Shown: positions 57,497 through 64,000 of the stretch, in pieces | Layout: the number at the start of each line of letters is the position of its first letter | Position numbering within the stretch: the stretch's first letter is position 1 | Assembly (NCBI GenBank): GCA_903922605.1 | Contig: CAIXUG010000026.1 | Location: 62,001 to 126,000 of the forward strand | Length of the DNA: 64,000 bases | Source: an uncultured Verrucomicrobiota bacterium | GTDB taxonomy: Bacteria; Verrucomicrobiota; Verrucomicrobiia; Limisphaerales; UBA9464 | Reading direction: 5' to 3' | The notes under the pieces: model-generated | What the model saw: only the letters and a program-made list of their open reading frames with translations | The model's database searches: none | Told to the model about the DNA's origin: nothing | Position numbers and translations under genes: made by a program

Positions 57497-57724
57497 TTAC
57501 CGCTTCCGCAGTAGTGCAATAAGCCCCGCGATCCCACCGACCAGCACGGCCATCTTGAGCACCCGCAGCAGGCTGATGACCCAGACGATGCCAATGCCCA
57601 GGGCCGCCCATTTCACCCACCAGTGACCCGGCGAAGTCATCGCATTGATGACCACCAGCATCAGCAGGATCAGCGGTCCTTTGAACAGGAACCCCGCCGC
57701 GCGCACCGTCTTGTCCAAAAACAT
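57497..57724 (-). CDS. Small membrane protein with two helices
   Basis: A 75-residue protein, if started at ATG 57724. Two hydrophobic segments (GPLILLMLVVINAM and WAALGIGIVWVISLLRVLKM) and a basic end (LIALLRKR). An earlier ATG at 57742 would add six residues. The family is unknown. Confidence 0.5.
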   Translation of the reverse strand: MFLDKTVRAAGFLFKGPLILLMLVVINAMTSPGHWWVKWAALGIGIVWVISLLRVLKMAVLVGGIAGLIALLRKR

Positions 57725-57929
57725 AAGCGTGACCTTTCTCATCCGGGACGGACCGCACACGGCACCTTGCCGCGCATCGCTCCGGCCAGAACCAACTGCC
57801 GCATCGTAAAAGTCCGCGTTGGGGTGGCCATTTGAAAAGGATGCCTCCGAATCCACCCGCTCGGGATTAAAAGTTCCAGATTCCCGGTTCGACTTTGCCG
57901 GGACATTTCTGGTTCTGTGGGGTCACTCA

Positions 57930-60900
57930 ATGACCCCCTTTGCCGCCATCCGCGCCGCGTGGCTGCTCCTGCTGTTGGGAGCATGGCGTTTGAACGCTGA
58001 CGTTCCCGCTGGCTTCACCGCGCTCTTCAACGGTCATGATCTCACCGGCTGGAAAGCTGACGCCGTCACCGCACGGCACTGGTTCGCGACCAATGGCATC
58101 CTCCGCCATGACGGCGTGACCAATGATCTCTGGACCGTGCGGGAGTACGGCGACTTCACGCTCCGCCTCGATTGGCGCTGGCCGGACCCGCCGCACTGGG
58201 AAGATCACCCCGTCTTCGGCGCCGACGGCGACGAACTCAAGGACGCGACCGGCAAGACGGTGACGAAGCACGTCCTCGATGGCGGCGACAGCGGTGTGTT
58301 TCTGCGCGGCTTCCCCAAGGCACAGGTAAACCTCCTCTGCTACCCCTGCGGCTCCGGCGAAGTCTGGGAATACCGCACGGACACCTCCCTGCCCCGCGCC
58401 ATTCGCGCCGCGCTCAATCCCCGCAAGCAAGCGGACAAACCCGTCGGCGAATGGAACCAGATGGAGATCGCCCTCATTGGCGACCGATTGACGGTGTCGC
58501 TCAATGGAGAGGAGGTTATCTCGCACGCCCAATTGCCCGGCATCCCCCCTCGCGGGCCAATCGGTCTGCAGCACGAGTTCGGCGCGGTCGAGTTCCGCAA
58601 TCTGCATATCCGCGAGCTTGCTTCCCCCTCAAGCCCCCAACCCGCCGGGGCCTTGGTCTCTCCCTCGCCCCTCAACAGGGAGAGGGCCGGGGTGAGGGGT
58701 GGGAACGCCGACACAGCCTCCTCACCGCCTCAGGCTCCAACCACCGCCTCGTCGCTCCCCCAACCCCGCCCCGGCTGGCGCATCGAGCAGATTCTCGGCG
58801 CCCCCACCCTTCGCCATCCCAGCGTCGTCTGCACCGCGCCCGATGGGCGCGTCTTCGTCGCCGAAGACCCCATGGACATCAGCACACCCCGGGCCGATGC
58901 CACGGAAGGGCGCATCCTCTGTTGGCATCCCGACGGGCATGTGACGGTCTTTGCCGAGCAGCTTCATGCCGTCTTTGGGCTCCAATACCTCGAAGGCCGC
59001 CTGTACGTGCTGCACAACCCGCAGTTCTCCGTCTTCCGCGACGAAAACGGCATCGGCCGCGACCGGATGGAACTGATCGAATCCACCAACCCAAACCCGT
59101 GGGCGCTGGAATGGAACGACCACGTGCCGTCGAATTTCCATCTCGGGCTCGACGGCTATTTCTACGGCGCCACCGGTGACAAGGGCCTTTATCGGGCACG
59201 CGGACGCGATGGGCGCGAAGTCTCGATGCGCGGCGGCATCTGGCGCATCCGGCCGGATGGCACCGGCCTGGAGGTCTTCGCAACCGGCGTCCGCAACATC
59301 CTCGACGTGGCGCTCAGCGAGGAGGACGACCTCTTCACCTACGACAACACCGACGAGCACCAGTGGATGTCGCGGCTCACGCACATGGTGGATGGCGGCA
59401 CCTACGGCTGGCCGCACGATTTCATCCCGCGCCGGCCTTACACGCTCTGGATGATGGCTGACTATGGAGCTGGCGCTGCCACTGGAGCACTCTGCTACGA
59501 CGACGATGCGCTGCCGGCTGCCTATCGCGGCAACCTCTTCCTCTCCGATTTCGGAAAGCGCCAGATCCTCCGCATCCCCGTGGCGCGCGCGGGCGCAACG
59601 TTCCGCGCGGGTGAACGCGAAGACCTGTTCCCTAATCCGCCGGCTGACTTTCGCCCCGTGGGCATCTGCGAATCGGTGGATGGTCGCAGCCTCTTCATCT
59701 GTGACTGGCAGCACCGCGACGAGAAGGATGCGAACCCGGAACGGAAGGGCCGCCTGCTCCGCCTGACCTGGGCCGGTGCGGACGAATCGGCGCCAAGGCC
59801 CGGATGGTTCATCGCAGCCGCCTCGGGCAAGCCTTTCACAGCATCAGACGCCGAGCTGATCGCGGCGTTGTCGCATCCGGTGCGGCTCGTTCGGCTGACC
59901 GCGCAACGACGGCTCGCCGAACGGGGAACCAAAACCAAGAACGCCCTGCTCGCGCTGCTAACTGACATGCACGCGGCGAGTCTCGTCCGGATTCACGCGC
60001 TGTGGGCGTTGCAGGCGATACACGACACCCAATCGACTCGCGCCGCCGTGCTCGCAGCCGTCAAGGACCCCGACCCGGTCGTTGCTCGTCAAGCCATGCG
60101 GCGACTCGCTACGCCAGATCATGCGGCAAATCCCACCGGCACTTCACCTCTCCCTCACCTCACCCCTGCCCTCTCCCCTCCCTCCGGGAGGGCAGAGGGA
60201 GAATCGCGGTCCGCCTCAACCGTACTGGTACCGCAACTTCGCTCACTCGACGCATCCCGCCGTTTCGCCGCCGCCACCGCGCTCGGTCGCCTGGCCAGTC
60301 CGATGGCGGTCGAAGCGCTTCGGAACACACTGGCCGACGAGGACTCCTGGGTCCGCTACGCCGCATTTACCGCGCTCAACCGAATCGGTCGCGCCCACGC
60401 CGAAGCGTGGCCTTCGATTGTGACCGGTATCGCCGAGGCGCGACCACAGGTTCGGGAAGCGACCGGCTTCAGCCTGCGTGAGACGTACGCTCCGGCACTC
60501 GTGGAGTCGCTCGCAGCTTTCGTCACCCAGCACCCGTCACTCCCCACTCCCTTCCCACTGCTCGGTGAACTTTACCGCAAGCATCCCGACTGGGACGGCA
60601 ACTGGTGGGCCTACCATCCCGCCGATGCACCGCCACCTGCGAAATCACTGACTTGGGCGGGCAGTTCGCGCATTGGCCAAGTGTTGTCGAATGGCCTTGC
60701 CGCTACCTCACCGGAAGTGAGGCTTGCGGCGGTCCAGGCCGTCCAGACCGCCCGGATCACGGAACTGAGGACACGGTTGGAAGCCTTGTCCGTCATCGAC
60801 CCCGACACGGCGACACGGATGGCCGCCTTCTCCGCGCTGGCTGAATTCGGCGAAGTCTCTTCCCTGTCACTCTTCACCCGTGTGCTCGCGGATGCGGATG

Positions 60901-62009
60901 CACCCGAGGCCCTGCGCCTGAAGGCCGTTGCCGGCCTGGTGCGCACCAAAGCCGGCAGTGCCGCCGGGCCGTTGCGCCAGCTCGCCCAGCAAACGCAGGT
61001 TTCCCCGCCGCTGCTGGCGGCCACCCTCAGCGCGCTCGGCGACCTGAAAGCCACGGAGGCCATTCCTGATCTGGCCCAGCAACTCCACCATCCTGACGCC
61101 GCCGTAAACCAGGCGGCCAGCGTTGCGCTGGCCGGTTTCGGCACCGACGAGGCGTTGGCCGCCCTGCTGAAGGCCGCCAAGGACGCAGCGATCCCGGTTC
61201 GCCAGGTCGTCATCCCGACACTGGGCCGGTTCCCACAGGCTGCCGCCCGTACCGCCCTGTTGCAGGCAGCGACCAAATCCGACACCGCCACCGAAGCCAT
61301 CGCCGCCCTCGCCAGCCGGCCGCACCTGGAGGCGCTGGATGCCTATCTCGATGGCCTTGCCCGGCCTTCCGCAACTTTGCGTGAGCAATGTCGCAAAGCC
61401 CTCACCACGCTGCGGACCAATGCGTGGCCCGTCTTGGAACCGCGTCTGGAAAAGTTGGACGCGGTCGTCATCGCGCAGCTCCAGCTCGTGTTTGCCGAGC
61501 ACGCCGCCGCCAAAAGCAGCCCATTGTTCACACGTCGGGATAGCTTGCCCCTGATCGGCGATTACCTGGCGGCCGCCCGGGGCGATGGTGGGGATCCGGA
61601 ACACGGCCGGGCCATGTTCCGCAACGCGGGCGGCCTTGCCTGCATCCGCTGCCACCGGGTGGCCGGTGAAGGCGCCGACATCGGGCCGGATCTGACCGGC
61701 ATCGGCACACAGTTCGACCGGATGGCCCTGGCGGAGGCCATCCTTTTCCCGAGCCAGACGGTGCGCGAGGGCTACCAGCAGACGATGCTGGAGCTGGCCA
61801 ATGGCGAGTCGATTTCGGGGATTTTAAAGGCCGAGTCCGCCGATGACCTCACGCTGCGCGACGCGGAGGGCCGCACTCATCGCCTCGCGAAATCCGAAAT
61901 CAAGGAACGCTTTGCCAGCGACCTCTCGCTGATGCCGGAAGGACTCCAAGCCGGACTCAGCCTCGACGCGTGGCGCGACCTGCTGGCCTACTTGGGCAGC
62001 TTGAAATGA
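57930..62009 (+). CDS. Giant secreted DUF1080 / PVC heme-binding propeller / HEAT / cytochrome c protein
   Basis: A 1,359-residue exported protein. ATG 57930 starts the signal peptide (MTPFAAIRAAWLLLLLGAW). Domain order: DUF1080 (3-keto-disaccharide hydrolase-like, about 22-233, FTALFNGHDLTGWK); a linker; a sorbosone-dehydrogenase-like propeller (about 280-620, HPSVVCTAPDGRVFVAEDP); HEAT-like repeats (about 650-1190); and a cytochrome c domain with CIRCH at 1238-1242 followed by GEGADIGPDLTGIGTQ. The linkers at about 244-258 and 740-758 are encoded by dispersed repeats. It probably oxidises a carbohydrate in the periplasm. Confidence 0.88.
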   Translation: MTPFAAIRAAWLLLLLGAWRLNADVPAGFTALFNGHDLTGWKADAVTARHWFATNGILRHDGVTNDLWTVREYGDFTLRLDWRWPDPPHWEDHPVFGADGDELKDATGKTVTKHVLDGGDSGVFLRGFPKAQVNLLCYPCGSGEVWEYRTDTSLPRAIRAALNPRKQADKPVGEWNQMEIALIGDRLTVSLNGEEVISHAQLPGIPPRGPIGLQHEFGAVEFRNLHIRELASPSSPQPAGALVSPSPLNRERAGVRGGNADTASSPPQAPTTASSLPQPRPGWRIEQILGAPTLRHPSVVCTAPDGRVFVAEDPMDISTPRADATEGRILCWHPDGHVTVFAEQLHAVFGLQYLEGRLYVLHNPQFSVFRDENGIGRDRMELIESTNPNPWALEWNDHVPSNFHLGLDGYFYGATGDKGLYRARGRDGREVSMRGGIWRIRPDGTGLEVFATGVRNILDVALSEEDDLFTYDNTDEHQWMSRLTHMVDGGTYGWPHDFIPRRPYTLWMMADYGAGAATGALCYDDDALPAAYRGNLFLSDFGKRQILRIPVARAGATFRAGEREDLFPNPPADFRPVGICESVDGRSLFICDWQHRDEKDANPERKGRLLRLTWAGADESAPRPGWFIAAASGKPFTASDAELIAALSHPVRLVRLTAQRRLAERGTKTKNALLALLTDMHAASLVRIHALWALQAIHDTQSTRAAVLAAVKDPDPVVARQAMRRLATPDHAANPTGTSPLPHLTPALSPPSGRAEGESRSASTVLVPQLRSLDASRRFAAATALGRLASPMAVEALRNTLADEDSWVRYAAFTALNRIGRAHAEAWPSIVTGIAEARPQVREATGFSLRETYAPALVESLAAFVTQHPSLPTPFPLLGELYRKHPDWDGNWWAYHPADAPPPAKSLTWAGSSRIGQVLSNGLAATSPEVRLAAVQAVQTARITELRTRLEALSVIDPDTATRMAAFSALAEFGEVSSLSLFTRVLADADAPEALRLKAVAGLVRTKAGSAAGPLRQLAQQTQVSPPLLAATLSALGDLKATEAIPDLAQQLHHPDAAVNQAASVALAGFGTDEALAALLKAAKDAAIPVRQVVIPTLGRFPQAAARTALLQAATKSDTATEAIAALASRPHLEALDAYLDGLARPSATLREQCRKALTTLRTNAWPVLEPRLEKLDAVVIAQLQLVFAEHAAAKSSPLFTRRDSLPLIGDYLAAARGDGGDPEHGRAMFRNAGGLACIRCHRVAGEGADIGPDLTGIGTQFDRMALAEAILFPSQTVREGYQQTMLELANGESISGILKAESADDLTLRDAEGRTHRLAKSEIKERFASDLSLMPEGLQAGLSLDAWRDLLAYLGSLK
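58658..58703. repeat. CTCTCCC/GGGAGAG repeat, copy 2, in-frame inside the heme-protein gene
   Basis: CTCTCCCT (58658-58665) and AGGGAGAG (58677-58684) with a GGCCGGGGTGAGGGGTGG tail. It encodes SPSPLNRERAGVRGG in the linker between the DUF1080 and propeller domains. Confidence 0.85.
60146..60202. repeat. CTCTCCC/GGGAGAG repeat, copy 3, in-frame inside the heme-protein gene
   Basis: CTCTCCCCTCCC (60171-60182) pairs with GGGAGGGCAGAG (60186-60197) with one mismatch. It encodes LPHLTPALSPPSGRAEGE between HEAT-like repeats of the protein. The orientation is opposite to copies 1 and 2. Confidence 0.85.
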
Positions 62010-62785
62010 ACAAGACCGCCATTGCCATCGCCGCGCACCCGGACGACATCGAGTTCCGCATGGCCGGTACGCTCCTGCTGCTGAAACAGGCAGGTTGGGA
62101 GACACACTATCTAAACCTTTCCGCGGGCAACTGCGGCAGCGTGCGCTTCGACTCGGCCGAGACGGCGCGGCGGCGGCGCCTCGAGGCTCAGAAGGCGGCA
62201 ACGCTGATCGGGGCCACATGGCACCCTCCTTTCTGCCGCGACCTGGAGATTTTCTACGACCTGCGGCTGCTGCGCCGCCTCGCGGCAATCATCCGTGAGG
62301 TGAAGCCAGCCATCGTCCTCACGCATCCGCCGGTGGACTACATGGAAGACCACACGGCCACCTGCCGGCTCGTGGTCACCGCCGCGTTCGCGCACGGCAT
62401 GCCCAACTTCCGCACCGTGCCCGCGCGCCCCGTGAACGACGTAGCCGTGACGATTTACCACTGCACCCCGCACGGCCTGGTGGACCCGCTCCGGCAGCCC
62501 ATAGTCCCCGCGTCATTTGTTGATACGACCAGCGTCCATGCCACCAAGCTCGAAGCTCTGGCGGCCCATGCGAGCCAGCAGGATTGGCTCGATGTGAGCC
62601 AGGGCATGAACAGCTACCTGAAGGCCGCGGACGACGAGTCCTTGGCCGTCGGGCGGCTGTCCAAGAAGTTCCGCCATGCCGAGGGCTGGTGGCGGCATTC
62701 GCACATGGGCTTCTGCGCGGAAGCGGCCGACCCGTTATGCGAGACGCTGAGGCGGAACTGGAAGGGCAATGAGAAGGCAGGCTGA
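62006..62785 (+). CDS. PIG-L family deacetylase
   Basis: A 259-residue enzyme. ATG 62006 overlaps the heme-protein stop (ATGA). AIAAHPDDIEF is the metal-binding AHPDDE-type motif, here AHPDDIE, and THPPVDYMEDHTATCRLV holds the second metal histidine. The family removes acetyl groups from N-acetylglucosamine derivatives. It is directly upstream of a NagB-like gene. Confidence 0.92.
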   Translation: MNKTAIAIAAHPDDIEFRMAGTLLLLKQAGWETHYLNLSAGNCGSVRFDSAETARRRRLEAQKAATLIGATWHPPFCRDLEIFYDLRLLRRLAAIIREVKPAIVLTHPPVDYMEDHTATCRLVVTAAFAHGMPNFRTVPARPVNDVAVTIYHCTPHGLVDPLRQPIVPASFVDTTSVHATKLEALAAHASQQDWLDVSQGMNSYLKAADDESLAVGRLSKKFRHAEGWWRHSHMGFCAEAADPLCETLRRNWKGNEKAG

Positions 62786-62859
62786 GTGCGCCTTCTTCCC
62801 GATGCGGGACCGTTCCAAGGCTTGAGCTTTGAGCTGGGAGCTTGGAAGTTGCCCTCGTC

Positions 62860-63798
62860 ATGCTGCGCAAACTTTCCTCCATCGCCCCCGAGTGGTGGGA
62901 TTACACCACGCTCGACACCGGGCTCATCAACGACGCCGCGAAACTCACGCCGGAGAAACTGCTGCGCCTCGCGCGCCCCGGCTTCAAAATCGTGTTCTAC
63001 GACACGCTGGAGGATTTCTACCTCGCGGAGGCACTGGAATATATCGCCGCCTGGCGGCGGAGTACCGCCGACAATCCGGTCGGCATCTGCGGGCCCATCG
63101 GACCGACCGAACAACTGCCCCTGGTAGCGCGTCTGGTGAACACGCTCGGGCTGTCGCTCGGTTCGGCGCATTTCTGGGGCATGGACGAGTGGTTTGACGT
63201 GGCCTCGGGCAAAGAAGTGCCCGTCACGCATCCGCTTTCCTTTGAAGGCGCCGACCGTGAGCTGTGCTTCAACCGAATCGAGAAAAAGCTGCGCCTGCCG
63301 GAGGCGAACCTGCATTTCCCCAAGGGCGATACCGCCGCCTATCGCGCCTCGTGGCAGGCAGGTGTGCGTTGCGCCGTGATGCAGGGTGGCCAGGGCGATA
63401 CAAAGCACTGGGCCTTCAACGATCCGCTGCCCCGGCGCGGCAGATGGAAGGCGGAACCGCCGACCGCCGCCGAATTCCGCAAGCTGACCACGCGCGTGGT
63501 GGACCTGCATCCACTGACACTGGCGCAAAATGCCCGCACCAGCGGCGGCGGCAACATCACCATGGTACCGACCAAGGCCATCACGGTCGGGCCGGTCGAG
63601 ACGTGGCAGGCGGAAAAGGTGTCCATCTGGCACGCCGGCGCGCATGACAACGCCCTCGGCCAGCGCCTCACCGCCCTGATGATCTCGCAGCGCATCGTGG
63701 ACACCTCCGTGCCCATGTCGCTGCTCGCGGAGCATCCGAACGTGCAGTTCAACTACTACCGTGGCGGGCTTGGCTCCTGCGCGGTGGAGATGCACTGA
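62860..63798 (+). CDS. NagB/GlcN6P deaminase-isomerase family protein
   Basis: A 312-residue protein, if started at ATG 62860; a TTG at 62842 is possible. [11 protein letters not shown] aligns with the NMDEY catalytic region of NagB, and [14 protein letters not shown] with its DGHIAFNEP, keeping the His. The usual GLATGSTP near the N-terminus appears as [11 protein letters not shown]. It probably isomerises and deaminates an amino sugar phosphate, with PIG-L supplying the deacetylated substrate; Bacteroidetes often fuse these two. Confidence 0.75.
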   Translation: MLRKLSSIAPEWWDYTTLDTGLINDAAKLTPEKLLRLARPGFKIVFYDTLEDFYLAEALEYIAAWRRSTADNPVGICGPIGPTEQLPLVARLVNTLGLSLGSAHFWGMDEWFDVASGKEVPVTHPLSFEGADRELCFNRIEKKLRLPEANLHFPKGDTAAYRASWQAGVRCAVMQGGQGDTKHWAFNDPLPRRGRWKAEPPTAAEFRKLTTRVVDLHPLTLAQNARTSGGGNITMVPTKAITVGPVETWQAEKVSIWHAGAHDNALGQRLTALMISQRIVDTSVPMSLLAEHPNVQFNYYRGGLGSCAVEMH

Positions 63799-63828
63799 AC
63801 AAGCCGTTCGGACGAACTCAGATCGCAT

Positions 63829-64000
63829 ATGCCCATCGAAATCGGACATATTGAGGCAATCTTCCGGTATCCAGTGAAGTCCATGGCCGGTGAATGGCTG
63901 CAGGCAGCCCACCTGGGCTGGCATGGACTCGAGGGCGACCGACGCCTGGCCTTCCGCCGGATGGAAGATCGCAGCGGGTTCCCGTGGTTGTCTGCAAGCA
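63829..64000 (+). CDS. MOSC domain protein, N-terminal part (3' end outside window)
   Basis: The first 57 residues only, from ATG 63829. IEAIFRYPVKSMAGEWLQAA and LGWHGLEGDRRLAFRRM match the MOSC_N beta-barrel, which precedes the MOSC domain of molybdenum-cofactor-binding proteins. The rest lies beyond the window. Confidence 0.85.
   Translation, partial: MPIEIGHIEAIFRYPVKSMAGEWLQAAHLGWHGLEGDRRLAFRRMEDRSGFPWLSAS

Overview
The window is about 64 kb of high-GC DNA from a Gram-negative bacterium. Gene content points to the phylum Verrucomicrobiota. The markers are a prepilin-like [18 protein letters not shown] protein, planctomycete/verrucomicrobial c-type cytochrome domain proteins, a very large PVC-type heme-binding protein, a PEP-CTERM protein, an exosortase-associated lipoprotein candidate, a full Tol-Pal operon, Tat genes, and a degenerate ECF-like factor paired with a WD40 Ser/Thr kinase. 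No phage, plasmid or insertion-sequence genes were recognised, so this looks like ordinary chromosome. It does contain many dispersed palindromic repeats.

Layout. 1-9.7 kb: end of a sugar-isomerase-like gene, a DUF1016/YhcG nuclease gene carrying two coding palindromes, deoC, a secreted PQQ dehydrogenase with an embedded cytochrome c domain, a prepilin-like protein, a zinc-ribbon NUDIX hydrolase, a secreted repeat protein, a cytochrome-LRR protein and argF. 9.7-15.3 kb: a small anchored protein, two tandem DUF5009-type membrane acyltransferases, and a substrate-binding protein plus ABC ATPase with no permease. 15.5-21.2 kb: a sigma-70 factor, an ECF-like protein missing its region-4 segment, and a 1,282-residue receptor-like kinase. 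21.2-29.5 kb: glnS, a BASS transporter, a GH31 glucosidase, a lipoprotein, ilvD and a hicAB pair whose hicA is frameshifted. 29.6-33.8 kb: a sugar-type binding protein with ppnP, ispE, a TIGR04073-like lipoprotein, tatC and tatA.

34-38.7 kb: the Tol-Pal operon, read on the minus strand as tolQ, a tail-anchored protein with twelve CxxC pairs, tolR, tolA-like, tolB and pal. 38.8-42.8 kb: a manganese locus, with mntR divergent from an OprB-like porin, mntH and a UspA protein. 42.8-48.9 kb: an FG-GAP protein, rpmE (L31), prfA, a dihydropteroate-synthase-like protein, a GlcD-type oxidase and a small lipoprotein. 49.4 kb: tRNA-Asp(GTC). 49.8-54.1 kb: a PEP-CTERM protein, a metallophosphoesterase, and a DUF350 / lipoprotein / glutathionylspermidine-synthase-like trio that resembles the enterobacterial yjfL-yjfM-yjfC set. 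54.4-64 kb: an amidohydrolase, a Gfo/Idh/MocA oxidoreductase, an AbiEii-type nucleotidyltransferase-like protein, a small membrane protein, a 1,359-residue DUF1080/propeller/HEAT/heme protein, a PIG-L deacetylase, a NagB-like isomerase and the start of a MOSC protein.

The most unusual points are the zinc-ribbon protein inside the Tol operon, the porin-MntH-MntR manganese locus, the ECF-like protein without its DNA-binding segment, the yjfLMC-like trio, in-frame palindromic repeats inside the giant heme protein, and several families of dispersed inverted repeats between genes. All family assignments come from reading motifs by eye; no database search was run.
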